This document shows, one piece after another, positions 36,801 to 45,231 of a stretch of DNA of 64,000 nt. Position 1 is the first letter of the stretch. The number at the start of each line of letters is the position of its first letter. Made by a program: the position numbers and the translations under genes. This DNA comes from JACKCR01 sp041390305 (GTDB lineage Bacteria; Eisenbacteria; RBG-16-71-46; CAIMUX01), in contig JAWKQE010000002.1 in assembly GCA_041390305.1 (NCBI GenBank), positions 186,001 through 250,000 on the forward strand, read 5' to 3'. A model generated the notes under the pieces. The model saw nothing but the letters and a program-made list of their open reading frames with translations. It was not told where the DNA came from and did no database searches.

Positions 36801-38190
36801 CTTCGAGGACGCGTCCGAGGTCGGCCGGAGCTTCCTCCACTCGCGCCCGGGTCCCGGGGCGCAGACGCACCTGGCCATCGGGAAGGAGGAGGAGCTCCTC
36901 GAGATCGAGGGGAGCTTCGGCCACGCTCGTCTCGACTTGGCGTAGGGCGGCCCGAACGACCTGCGCTCCGATGCGGAGGCACAGCGTCTCGGGCACCCGC
37001 CCGAGTTCGGAGAGGAGGCTACGCAGCGACTGTCCTTCCGCATCCGTCCCAATGGGCAGGGCCGCAAGGAGGGCGTGCTCCATTTCGGTAGCGGTTTCCG
37101 GCCGTCCCTCCGGAGTGCGCGAGAGTGCTCGCTCGATGCAGTCGACGAACGCGGGGGAGAGGTCTGCTGATCTCAGAGCGTCGAGGCGCGAGGCGGGTCG
37201 CTCATGAGCACGCTGGAGCTCGGTCAGGGACGTGGCCGTGAACGGCAAACTCCCAGTCGCGATGAGATGGAGAAGAGCGCCCAGGGAGTAGAGATCCGCG
37301 CCAGGACTCGTGGCCTCCCCGCGAAGGACCTCGGGAGCCAAGTAGGCCGGAGTCCCGAAGGTCGGACCTGCGGTCGTCGAGTCGAGACCGGGTTCGAGCC
37401 AAGTGACGGCACCGAAGTCCATGAGGAGGATGCGACCGCCGGTTTCGCACATCACGTTGGCCGGTTTGAGGTCGCCGTGGACCAGCCCTGCTGCGTGAAC
37501 CGCGCTGAGCGCATGGCAGAGATCCACCCCGATCCGCGCACACTCCTCTCCCGGCAGAGGGCCGCGTTCTCGGATGATATCGGCGAGAGTCCGCCCGTGG
37601 ACGAAGTCCGTCCAGAACCCTGCGCGTCCTCCGTGCACGTCCGCGCCATGGACTACGAGAACATTCGAGTGACGCACTCGTGCGAGGTGCCGCGCTTCCT
37701 GGAGGAAGCGGCGTGCGCTCTCCTCGTCCGCTCTGCCTCGCGCACCGCCGTCCCGCATGCCGCTTGATCCGTGGCGTCGCAGGCCGCTCCGCGTGTCGCC
37801 CGACGCGCCGCTCCGCGCCCGGGCCGACGCGTTGGGCTCGATTCGGCGGAGCTTGAGAGCGACCTCACGTTGCAGGCGCGGATCGAAGGCACGAAAGACC
37901 TGACCGAAGCTTCCCTCACCGACCAATTCGAGGGCTTGGAACGGGCCCCACTCGAAGAGCACCGGAGGGTGTTCGACCGGCTGGCCCGCGGCGACCGTCC
38001 GACTCGCGCGAAAGAGCGCGTCGACGTTCCTGAGGCCACGGAGACCTCGGAGCGGCTGGTCGGTTTTGGCCGACTCCGCGTCCCAATCGATGGCGACTCC
38101 ATCGACGATGGAGCGGCACAGCTTCGTCCGGCGCGCGTCCTCGGCGGAGCGCGTGGACCTTTGCCGCTCGTCGGGATCGCGACGGGGCAT
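33835..38190 (-). CDS. Ser/Thr kinase fused to AAA-type ATPase and TPR domain (module B)
   Basis: The product is about 1451 aa from the ATG at 38190 (MPRRDPDERQR). Kinase domain, about 83-375: VGEGSFGQVFRAFD, Lys113 in REVALKL, VHGDLKPANVM (Asp240, with HGD instead of HRD), DFG at 258, GTPAYLAPEVLRG. An Arg/Gly-rich insertion of about 35 residues follows the ATP-binding Lys. The ATPase domain starts at about 545: Walker A GEAGIGKT (577-584) and Walker B VIWIDDLHF. About 980-1451 are TPR units (NLGVVHELIGEYESAIDYHG). The layout matches large STK-ATPase-TPR regulators, as in the PknK/MalT-like class, without a DNA-binding domain. The frame stays open upstream into the neighbouring secreted-protein gene because of a frameshift there. 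Confidence 0.85.
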   Translation of the reverse strand: MPRRDPDERQRSTRSAEDARRTKLCRSIVDGVAIDWDAESAKTDQPLRGLRGLRNVDALFRASRTVAAGQPVEHPPVLFEWGPFQALELVGEGSFGQVFRAFDPRLQREVALKLRRIEPNASARARSGASGDTRSGLRRHGSSGMRDGGARGRADEESARRFLQEARHLARVRHSNVLVVHGADVHGGRAGFWTDFVHGRTLADIIRERGPLPGEECARIGVDLCHALSAVHAAGLVHGDLKPANVMCETGGRILLMDFGAVTWLEPGLDSTTAGPTFGTPAYLAPEVLRGEATSPGADLYSLGALLHLIATGSLPFTATSLTELQRAHERPASRLDALRSADLSPAFVDCIERALSRTPEGRPETATEMEHALLAALPIGTDAEGQSLRSLLSELGRVPETLCLRIGAQVVRAALRQVETSVAEAPLDLEELLLLPDGQVRLRPGTRARVEEAPADLGRVLEELATGLAPTDRSDLRSVQSISPFLRELIEALQTKVPDPALTELRTLWSILTDGESSTWWRARRRSLRRSADPRRTGPVIARDTALYGRQPLLAQIRSDFDRLRVGRGRVLLVTGEAGIGKTRLLSDCLERLERDGEDFHFLFGSYTPSTGVSEAGGILHAYHGFLGEADLEAALTDYLADAPLLREPLYAFLSGTAEGGEASRTGFDLVQRGLIRLTQAIAAERPTVIWIDDLHFASSDGLDLFAALAQAVAGSRVLLVGTLRPTLPPHWTANLVRLEHAAERAVPRLSEPDVRRLVSEALASRPLAEELAPGLMRRSDGNPLFLLEVLRALDVQRGLSEEAWRTRLRLSELSTPGTIQCLIQARCATVAEEDREILDVASCLGFEFDGELVAMALGQPVLPVLRRLAAIERRHGLVRSAGRRFVFDHHEVQQALYDGQFVPLREQYHLALARAVEERNAAPGERADSSAKPPRIDREQPGVVAAFVAEHFLLGGDGVSARHHLRPAIQHLEGTYANDAAVRLARLALHCPGLLTGLDRAEILTLQARCLAIQGRAEEEEAALREQFQLAEESHDSKARANAHALLGDLELRRSRLDQAYPLLMEGDRLGAEVGDLTVRYFAQISLGLLYLRQGRLAEAREACENGLTLAAQTGNGRNEATASGHLGMVLGSQGRHEEARTCFERSLALARKVGYPLAEALAVCNLGVVHELIGEYESAIDYHGQYLELSRELGFRRGQGIARGNLGASLLALGRTAEALEQIELGLPLLREAGHLHGEIPLREGRAAILAMLGAWAEARVEYEEALEVANRLGSAISEAGLRIGLGSVAREEGESAEAKECFLQALAIYERAEHDEGAASALFEQATLDIAAGREAEARARLERAVALARTADAPNVTVVAEVQLAALSGVGLDASRALLDRLGDRPSLIRRMEARFLLWKHGAMPDDLEQARQLYRDLETGAPEAYRTSMRSQVPLYRKLLEGNPD

Positions 38191-38321
38191 CTTGGTCAGG
38201 TCGCCCGATCGGCCCGCTTCCGCGAAACGGGCTCGACGGGATCGTTGGGGACGGGCCGATGGTCCATCGATGGCTCCAGGTGATCCAAGATCGTATCGGG
38301 GGCGCGCCCTGCGCTCAACAA

Positions 38322-39534
38322 TCAGTTCCCGATACGAACGAGCCCGCCTTTGGCCGTCACCCGCATCGGCTTTCGAGAGGGCCAGGTTCTCGAGGTAGGT
38401 GCCGGCCTGGATCCGCATCTCCGACCGGGGGAAGATCACGTTGTGGGCCGCGGTCACGGTGCGGAACGCGCACGTCGGCTCGCCCTGGGAACATGGGCTG
38501 TTCCGATCGACGCGCCAGACATTGGTGTAGTGGTAGAGCGTGACGTCGTCGAAGATCTCGTTGTCGAGCATGAAGACGTGGAGCTGGCCGCTGACGTTGG
38601 GAGCGAGACCGTTGTCGAGGTCCCAAACCGTGAGGCCTTCCGGCTCCCCGTCCCAGACCGACGAGTAGTCGTAGTTGAAGTATCCGTACCCGTTCGTGGA
38701 GTGCGCGACCCGCCGCCAGGTCGTCGTATCCATCACGTGGATGCCTTCGGTCACCCGTTCCACCTCGTCGTCATCGTGGAAGCCGCTGAGGAGATAGAGG
38801 AGCTTGCTGCCGGGGGCGAACTCTCCTCCCTGCATCGTTACGAGATCGAGCAGGTTCTGGCCGCTCTCGTCGTAGATCGGGATCTCACCCATCTCCGTGA
38901 GCACGAGATCGTGCTGGTTCACGAGCCGATCCCAATCGACGGAGTACCTGAAGATCGAACTCGCGTGTTGACGCGACGAGTAGAGGAATCCCGCGTCGTC
39001 GATCGCGCACCAGCCGGCGTCGTAGACCTGCGATGGGAAGACGGCGTAGTCGATGAACCCCAGGTCGTAGCTACGAAACACGGCGACGGCCCCGGGGAGA
39101 TGGATCCCGTCGTTCTCGATCGGAACGAAGAGGAAGGTGCGTGAGTCATAGTGAAACGTCACCGGATCGCCGAAGTGGCGGTAGCCGGGATCGTGGATTT
39201 CCGGGTACGCCGCGATGCTGTTCCGAAGGACGCCGGGATCGTTCTCGTCGACCGATCCGAGGGCATAGTGCGCGGGGATCTTCCAGAGGTCTTCGGTCTG
39301 GGTGATGAACCAGTTTTCGTCGTCGTGACCGATGCCTTGCACGTCCTGATCGTAGGGCGGATTCCCATCCGGGTAGTCGGCCCCCGCTTTGTAGAGGCAG
39401 TAGGCCTGATAGTCGTCTGCCCCAGCGTTCGCTTCCGTGCTCCAGCCGCCGGCGAGGCAGAGAACGAGCATAGCGACGAACCCCGTGACGACGAGTGGTC
39501 CGATGAAGTGATCACGCTGGAATGCGGTTTGCAC
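38322..39534 (-). pseudogene. Secreted protein gene with a one-base frameshift near its 3' end
   Basis: The GTG at 39534 has GGAGG upstream and is followed by a signal peptide (VVTGFVAMLVLCLAGG). About 385 residues of a WD40/propeller-like or LVIVD-like secreted protein follow (DPVTFHYDSRTFLFVPIEND, GIHVMDTTTWRRVAHSTNGY). Near 38371-38373 (TTT on the + strand, AAA in the gene) the frame shifts by one base. Past it, the other frame reads MRVTAKGGLVRIGN and stops at 38322-38324, matching the end of the metalloprotease (RMEACGGSVVIGN). Removing one A restores a 403-aa protein. Without the fix the frame runs on into the kinase gene, giving a false fusion. It may be a recent mutation or a sequence error. 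Confidence 0.75.
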
Positions 39535-39596
39535 GGAACACCCTCCACACCATGTATGAATGAGAATCGGCTGGCCCGAGTCCAGCCGACTCCGGT

Positions 39597-40850
39597 CTAC
39601 TGCAGGTTCACGAGGACGAGGATGAGACCACTCCCATCGGTCAGCTCTTCCATCGCTTTTCCGATGATGGCTCCGTGGGACCGAGCCGGATCCGACGCCA
39701 CACGCGCGACGCCTGGTGTATCCGAGGTCGTGAGGGGATCGCCGGGGTGGATTGCGCCCCCACTCGTGTCACAGCGCACATAGACCCGTCCGGAGAGTGC
39801 GATCGGAGGGGCTTCTTCGTGGCCGGGTAGGTTTCCGAGGACGGCGCCAGCCGCGAAGTCGTTCGCGCCGCTCACCACGCCCGCGACACATCGGCTGTAC
39901 GCGGACCGCGCAACGCGGAGGTGTCCTGCGTTGTCTGGATCGATTTCCATCACCGTACCAGGGGCGACTGCCTCGTCGGACGAAGGGAACCGCTCTGCGA
40001 GGTCTGCGCCGACGATCTCGAGCACGGTCGTCCGGGTGGTGCCATTCACGTCGAGCTTGGCCTGAGGCGTGAGCGTTCCGATGCCGACGAGGCCGGTCGT
40101 CTCGATGAGGAAGTTCTTGTTCCCGCCGCCCCCCTGGCTCTGGAGCTTCAGCGCCGTAGCCGCCCCGGTGCCCTCCTGACGGAAGACCCAGGAACGCTCG
40201 CTCGCGAGCCAGAGTAGGTCGGCTTGGTCACCACTGTTGTTGACCTGCATGGGCCCACCGCTGACTTCCAGGCGGGCCGTCGGCGTCGTGGTCCCGATGC
40301 CGACGTTGCCGTTCGCATCTACGAAGACCTGGTCGACCGGGCTGCCGTCGGCGGCGTCGAGCGAGTGACCGTCCACGCCCCGTGCTTTGAGGGCGTAGGG
40401 AGTGGACGTCAACTCCTGGCGTGGGCTCAGGGTGGTGAAGCTCCCACTGCCGGAAGGCGTCCGGACGGCGATCTCCAGGAACCGCTTGTCGCCCGTGAAC
40501 ACACTCGCACCGAAGTCGAGCAGAGTGGTGAAGACACCGTCGGTCACCGTCAGGTTGGTCGCGGTTTGTGTCGTGCCGACCTGGGTCCCTCCCGTGAGCG
40601 CGCCGAAGAGCTTGAACTGGAAGTCGGCGGTTCCGCTGAGCGGTCCGCCCGACTGGTCGATGCTTCCCTGATAGGTGAACTCCGTGCCGAGTGGCGTTTG
40701 TGCAAACGCGGGGCCCAGAAGCCCCGCGCACAGCGTCGCGACGAGTGCCGCCGTGCGAAGCGCGGAGAGCTTCGGCACGATCCGCTTGGGTGAACCGTCC
40801 TCCATCGGCAACTTCGTGTGTTCAGAAATCGATCGTAGATCTCGGTTCAT
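39597..40850 (-). CDS. Secreted protein with tail-fibre-like repeats
   Basis: The product is 417 aa from the ATG at 40850, with GGAG upstream. The signal peptide ends at LLGPAFAQ (about 51). Residues 55-160 (TEFTYQGSIDQSGGPLSGTA, FQFKLFGALTGG) form a beta domain common in secreted proteins of Planctomycetes and Bacteroidetes. Then NVGIGTTTPTARLEVSGG and LVGIGTLTPQAKLDVNG repeat the VGIGTxxPxAxLDV motif of tail-fibre-like beta-helix proteins. The C-terminal 130 residues (LAERFPSSDEAVAPGTVMEI, PGDPLTTSDTPGVA) are also typical of that group. No peptidase or chaperone residues are identifiable. It is probably extracellular; its role is unknown. It follows the small secreted gene at 40971 by 120 bp on the same strand. 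Confidence 0.8.
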   Translation of the reverse strand: MNRDLRSISEHTKLPMEDGSPKRIVPKLSALRTAALVATLCAGLLGPAFAQTPLGTEFTYQGSIDQSGGPLSGTADFQFKLFGALTGGTQVGTTQTATNLTVTDGVFTTLLDFGASVFTGDKRFLEIAVRTPSGSGSFTTLSPRQELTSTPYALKARGVDGHSLDAADGSPVDQVFVDANGNVGIGTTTPTARLEVSGGPMQVNNSGDQADLLWLASERSWVFRQEGTGAATALKLQSQGGGGNKNFLIETTGLVGIGTLTPQAKLDVNGTTRTTVLEIVGADLAERFPSSDEAVAPGTVMEIDPDNAGHLRVARSAYSRCVAGVVSGANDFAAGAVLGNLPGHEEAPPIALSGRVYVRCDTSGGAIHPGDPLTTSDTPGVARVASDPARSHGAIIGKAMEELTDGSGLILVLVNLQ

Positions 40851-40970
40851 CGCTCCGACTCCTCGTTGGCTGTTGACTCTAGGTACCAGTGGTTTGGGTT
40901 TGGCGACAAAGGGGAGCCCTTCGCTCCCACGGAAGGAACGTTCGACTGGAACTCGAATGGGAACTCGGGG

Positions 40971-41540
40971 TCAGGAGAGGACGACGATCTTCTGTCGGCT
41001 GCCTCTCCCGCCTGCATCCAGCCGGACGAAGTAGATCCCGGCAGGCATGTGGATCCCGGACTGGTCGCGGCGATCCCAGGTCTGATCGTGGCGTCCTGCA
41101 GCGAGGACGTCGTCGGTCAGGACGCGGACGAGGCGGCCGCTCGCGTCGAAGATCTCGGCCCGTACCCGGGTGGGTTCCGGCAGTTGGAACGAGACCGTCG
41201 TCTGCTCGCTCATCGGGTTTGGGTTGGCTGGGTAGATGTGGAATACCAGACTCGGATCGAAAGCCGGTGGGATGCCATCGTCCGTGCCGTCGGCGATTCC
41301 GCTGACTTCACTGCCGCCGATCCAGAAGCCCCCGGTGAGGCGGAATGTCCCTCCGGCCAGAACTCCCGCGTCAGCCTGTCCCGCCGTGCCGATCGACGAG
41401 AAACTGCCGCCCGTGCTCCTGCCTCCACCTCCGTCCACCGTCGATCGCGAGAGAGTGACTTGCGCCTCGGCCGACGTTGCTCCGGCCAGATGGGCGCCGC
41501 CACAGAGAATCGTCAATATGAACAAGATGCGCGTTCGCAT
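40971..41540 (-). CDS. Small secreted protein with FlgD-like C-terminal domain
   Basis: The product is 189 aa from the ATG at 41540 (MRTRILFILTILCGG), with GAAGAGGAA upstream. The signal peptide ends near TSAEAQ. A short region (LSRSTVDGGGGRSTGGSFSS, GTFRLTGGFWIGG) resembles the N-terminal part of many short FCB surface proteins. Residues about 95-189 form the FlgD-Ig module (IYPANPNPMSEQTTVSFQL, IFDASGRLVRVL, MPAGIYFVRLD). The protein is little more than the sorting-like module with a short head. Possibly co-transcribed with the tail-fibre-like gene downstream. Confidence 0.8.
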   Translation of the reverse strand: MRTRILFILTILCGGAHLAGATSAEAQVTLSRSTVDGGGGRSTGGSFSSIGTAGQADAGVLAGGTFRLTGGFWIGGSEVSGIADGTDDGIPPAFDPSLVFHIYPANPNPMSEQTTVSFQLPEPTRVRAEIFDASGRLVRVLTDDVLAAGRHDQTWDRRDQSGIHMPAGIYFVRLDAGGRGSRQKIVVLS

Positions 41541-41741
41541 GAGCGTTTGTTCCTCTTCGCTAGCTGCCTGGTTGTCCGGCTGTCGACGGAGGAACAAGGC
41601 TGGTGCCCCAAAGCGCACGCGGAAATCGGATGCACGTGAGTTGGCGGATCCCAGCCGGGTTGTGGATCTTCGAGGTAGGAGGAGGCGGGGGGCTTCCCGC
41701 AGGTCAGCGGCGGCTATGTGGGCGCCGGTTGCCGGTACTTC

Positions 41742-42539
41742 TCAGCCCGGCCGACAGAGCCAAGTCCCGGAGTCCTTTCGGATCACGAACGAGCCGGCGT
41801 CTTGGATGTGCCGTTCGAGCTCGTGTCTCAATCGTGCGGCGACGTCCGGAGCCGCTTCCGCAGCCCGCTGCGCGTAGTCCATGCTCATGATGTAGGCTAG
41901 GGCATCTTCGGCCCGCCCGAACCGAAGCTCTGCCGTCCTCGAGTGGAGTTCCACGCGGGGGAAGACATCGCGGATCAGAGCCTCGCCGTTCTCCACGTTG
42001 AACACGTCGCCGGGTGAGTGGGACTTGGTGAACTCAGGCGCGCCTGCGGAGGCGCACGCACGGTTGAAGAGCTCGCGGGCTTCGTAGCCCGTCGCCCGAC
42101 AGACCGTCGAGATCACCGCCCAACCGTCCTGGGAGAGCACGCGTCCGAACTCGGCGAGTGCGGCGGCGATGTTCTCGACGTGGTAGAGGACGTGGGTGCA
42201 GACGAGTCCACCGAAGTGCCCGTTCGGCCAGGGGAGAGCTTCTACGTTTCCGATCCGGCAGTCGGCGTCGGGACAACGCGCGGAGGCTGTCGTGACCATC
42301 GCCTCGGAGAGGTCGAGACCAAAGAGGTCGGCGTCGGGGTAGGCCGCCCTGAGTCTGCATAGATTCTCACCCGTGCCGCAGCCGGCGTCGAGAATGCGGC
42401 CCGGCTGAGGTGGCTCCTCTGGGATGAGGTCGACTCCGAAGGGGCCCTGGACGATGCCGAATCGCTTCCATGCGTCGAGACGCACGTCGAGGTGGGTGGA
42501 GCGGGCGTAGTTCTCGGACCAGCTGCGGTCGTGGGTCAT
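41742..42539 (-). CDS. Class I SAM-dependent methyltransferase
   Basis: The product is 265 aa. Motif I is ILDAGCGTGENLCRLRAAYP (SAM-binding GxGxG). LFGLDLSEAMVTTA is motif II, CRIGNVEALPWPNGHFGGLV is motif III and VLSQDGWAVIST is motif IV, the Methyltransf_11 pattern of small-molecule or quinone methyltransferases. The N-terminus (YARSTHLDVRLDAWKRFGI) is helical. The substrate is unknown. No transport or biosynthesis partner lies adjacent. Confidence 0.85.
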   Translation of the reverse strand: MTHDRSWSENYARSTHLDVRLDAWKRFGIVQGPFGVDLIPEEPPQPGRILDAGCGTGENLCRLRAAYPDADLFGLDLSEAMVTTASARCPDADCRIGNVEALPWPNGHFGGLVCTHVLYHVENIAAALAEFGRVLSQDGWAVISTVCRATGYEARELFNRACASAGAPEFTKSHSPGDVFNVENGEALIRDVFPRVELHSRTAELRFGRAEDALAYIMSMDYAQRAAEAAPDVAARLRHELERHIQDAGSFVIRKDSGTWLCRPG

Positions 42540-42652
42540 GAGGCGTCTCCGGGGTCTATCTCGGCGATGCCGTTCTCTGGTGCAGCGCTGCCTCCCCGGC
42601 AGCGGCCCCTCGTTTCACGGACATGCAGGCAATCAGTACGGAGTGACGCGGC

Positions 42653-42857
42653 TCAAATGCCGCCTTCGGGTTCCTGCGGGATGACGACCCAGCAGATGGC
42701 GTAGGCGAGCAGGCCGACTCCGGCACCGAGAACGAGAACGACCCAGATGACCCGTGGAATGACCGGATCGATCCCGAAGTAGTTGGCAATCCCCACACAC
42801 ACCGGCGATCTTCTTGTCGGTGCGGGAGCGGTAGAGTCGCCGCCCAGGTTGGTTCAT
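42653..42857 (-). pseudogene. PspC-domain membrane protein gene with a 2-bp frameshift
   Basis: The ATG at 42857 has AAGGAG upstream and gives MNQPGRRLYRSRTDKKIAGV, the PspC N-terminal motif. The frame then breaks at a CA/GT dinucleotide run (about 42791-42802). In the other frame it continues ANYFGIDPVIPRVIWVVLVL, then GAGVGLLAYAICWVVIPQEP, and ends GGI at TGA 42653-42655. The length is 205 nt; adding two bases restores 68 codons plus stop. PspC-type proteins are small inner-membrane proteins tied to envelope stress. As sequenced it cannot make the membrane helix, but slippage in the run or an assembly error could restore it. Confidence 0.75.
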
Positions 42858-43114
42858 CGTCTTCTCCTTGCGCGAACTCCGTTCCCAGAGTTGCCGTTTG
42901 GTTGGCGCCCTCATGGACGAGGTGGTCGGACCTGCAGCCGAACATACGACTTCGAGAGCATAGCGCAGACCGGAGACAGACGCTGCCGACTGGGCAAGAC
43001 GGGCGAGGTGGCAGGCGGAGCGGCTGTTGGGTGAGGGGGGAGGCAGCCAAGGGCGCAGGGAGACGGGGCGCGTGTCGCTCCTTCAGGCGCGCGGGCGAGT
43101 CTGCGCGAGACGTT

Positions 43115-44866
43115 TCAGGGAACGAGGCCGGTCACGGCGGTTCGACGCGGTGTCCCCTCTTCCTCCAGCTTCGCGATCGGCGCGAGCGGATACACGCAGA
43201 CGCGGAAACCCGCGGCCGACATTTCCTCGTGCGGGTGGTCTCCAAGGACGTTCTCGATCGAGGTATCTGCCTCCTCCGACGGTGTCAGAGGCTCGATCTG
43301 TACCGCGGTGCCGTAGTAGCCCGAGTTCAGCACCTCGCCCAACTGCGCGCTGCGGCTCTCGTCGAAGTAGGGGCCGACGACGTTTCGCTTGCGCAGGCGG
43401 TCCTCACGGATCCTCTTCTCGCGGAACGGGTAGGAATCGATCCGGACGGCAGTGTACGGGACGCCGCCGCGTGCCGCCGCGAGGAAACGGATCGCCTCCA
43501 CGCCGAGCTGGTCCGTCGCTCCCGCAACCAGGATCGGGCCGTTCGCGAGCCCCTCGTCGAGGAGGAACTCCTCCAGCGCGAGAAACTCGGGCTCCCCCTC
43601 GAAGTAGATGACGGCCTCCGGGTCGATCGTGGCCACGAGACGGAACGAGCCGAACACCAGCCCCAGCACGAGTGCGGCGCCGGCGCCGGCGGCGGGGGCG
43701 AACCCGAACGGAGCGCGCTTCGAGGCCGCGACGAGAGCGTCGTGCAGGCCAAGCCCGCCGAGGAAGAATGCCGACGGAACGATCACCATGAGGTGGCGGG
43801 TTTCGTTCGTCGTCGAGATGGTGAGGATCACGAGAGCGAAGAGGATCGTGAGGAGTGCGGCGCGCACCGCGAGTTGCCGCAGACGCCGACGGACCGCGAA
43901 CAGCGCGAACACGAACACGAGGGCCGCGACCACGGGGTGGACGGTGTAGTCGACGAACCAGGCCCGGACGTGGAACGTCAGGTTCTCCCAGCTGAGGAAC
44001 GGAACGTAGCTCGGGTGGCCGACGAAGAAGTGCCACATCGCGTGCCTGTCCGTGACGAGGACCCACGCGAGCATCAGGATCCCGAAGGTCGCGGCGGTCG
44101 GGAAGACCTTGCGTATCCGCTCTCGGATCGTGCCCTCGGGCTCCAGAACGACGGCCGCGAGCGTCGCCGGGACGACCACGATCCCGAAGCTGTACTTCGT
44201 CAGCATGATGAGGGTCAGGACGACGCCGAGGAGGATCGGCCGCGGCTCCCTTCGGAGCAGGAGCAGAAGGAGCAGAGTCCCGAGGAGTATGCCGGTCGGC
44301 TCCAGCATGATGAGGAGCGCGTTGAGGAATGCGACCGGACTCGATGCCGCGGCGAGCACCGCGAAACTCGCGGCGATCGTGCTCAGCGCGAGATCGGGAG
44401 GGCTCGAGGCCCCATGGCTGACGCTCGAATCACCGGCTTGGAGCCGCGTGAGATCGGGAGAGCTCGAGGTCAGGTTGGCGGAACTCGTGTCGTTCTCGGC
44501 GATCCCGCGCCGGACCAGGAGAAAGAGGGCGCCGAGGAAAGCCGCGAACTGAACCACGGAGCAGAGCCGGCTCGCGAGCAGGCTGGGCCCGCCGACGGCG
44601 TAGGCCAGCGCGACGCAGACGGAATTGACGGGAGGGTAGAACGCCTGGCGTGTGATCGCCGAGAAGACGGCGGACGGGCTCCGGGCGAAGGCGCGGTAGA
44701 GCTCCAGTCCGGCGTTGGCGTGGTCGGCCTCATCGGTGTCGAACGGAATCGGGTTCGCCTGAATCAGGCCGACGAGATGAGCCAGGATCGCGACCGCCGC
44801 GACGGACGTCACGAGGACGACCGCCCCCATCCAGAAGCGGTCCAATCTCGGCGGACGAGGACTCAT
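43115..44866 (-). CDS. GT-C-type membrane glycosyltransferase (GT39-like)
   Basis: The product is 583 aa from the ATG at 44866 (MSPRPPRLDRFW), with GGAAGG upstream. It has about 10-12 membrane helices (VVLVTSVAAVAILAHLVGLI, ILLGTLLLLLLL, VVAALVFVFALFAV). An acidic motif FDTDEADHANAGLELYRA after the first helix resembles the D-E/D-D catalytic loop of GT-C enzymes using polyprenyl-phosphate sugars. A Ser/Asp-rich insertion of about 35 residues (SSPDLTRLQAGDSSVSHG) interrupts an early loop; it is encoded by two partly matching 60-bp-spaced segments (AGATCGGGAG at 44391 and 44451). The C-terminal 170 residues are soluble. The target glycan or protein is unknown. Confidence 0.75.
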   Translation of the reverse strand: MSPRPPRLDRFWMGAVVLVTSVAAVAILAHLVGLIQANPIPFDTDEADHANAGLELYRAFARSPSAVFSAITRQAFYPPVNSVCVALAYAVGGPSLLASRLCSVVQFAAFLGALFLLVRRGIAENDTSSANLTSSSPDLTRLQAGDSSVSHGASSPPDLALSTIAASFAVLAAASSPVAFLNALLIMLEPTGILLGTLLLLLLLRREPRPILLGVVLTLIMLTKYSFGIVVVPATLAAVVLEPEGTIRERIRKVFPTAATFGILMLAWVLVTDRHAMWHFFVGHPSYVPFLSWENLTFHVRAWFVDYTVHPVVAALVFVFALFAVRRRLRQLAVRAALLTILFALVILTISTTNETRHLMVIVPSAFFLGGLGLHDALVAASKRAPFGFAPAAGAGAALVLGLVFGSFRLVATIDPEAVIYFEGEPEFLALEEFLLDEGLANGPILVAGATDQLGVEAIRFLAAARGGVPYTAVRIDSYPFREKRIREDRLRKRNVVGPYFDESRSAQLGEVLNSGYYGTAVQIEPLTPSEEADTSIENVLGDHPHEEMSAAGFRVCVYPLAPIAKLEEEGTPRRTAVTGLVP

Positions 44867-45231
44867 CGCGCACCTTCCGGACGACACGGCCACGCCCTGG
44901 GTAGTGGGAAGCGGGGAAGTAACCTCCTAGGGATGTCGGCCGTTTCGCGGGGTTTCTTCAATACGCGACGGGCACGCCGTCATCTGCCTTGTTGATAGAG
45001 GGATACGGATGAAGTTGTCCGCGCGTGGCGAGTCGGGCCGAGCGGGGCCGTGAGGTTCTCGGGCAAGCGGATCCGACGACGCGCTCGCGTGACGGGGTGT
45101 TGGTTCGGAACGCAGCCCCGCTGCGAAGGCACGGTCTCCAACCTCTCTGCGATCGTCGCACGCGTTCGGGTGCGTGCTGGGACCCCCATGCGACAGGACG
45201 CGGGGAGCGCTGGCGGCCTACGGCGACCCGA
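44867..45231. other. Intergenic region, no gene seen
   Basis: These 365 bp separate two genes on the minus strand. They should contain the promoter of the glycosyltransferase gene and the terminator of the subtilase gene. No ORF here looks like protein. Confidence 0.35.

Noticed and set aside
33835..39534. One 1899-aa secreted propeller-kinase-ATPase fusion protein
   Set aside because: A shift of one base at 38371-38373 restores a normal end of the secreted protein that matches the metalloprotease tail; a signal peptide ahead of a cytoplasmic kinase would make no sense.
42902..44995. Long + strand frame opposite the glycosyltransferase gene
   Set aside because: Its translation is Arg/Glu-rich without domain features, while the minus strand encodes clear membrane helices.
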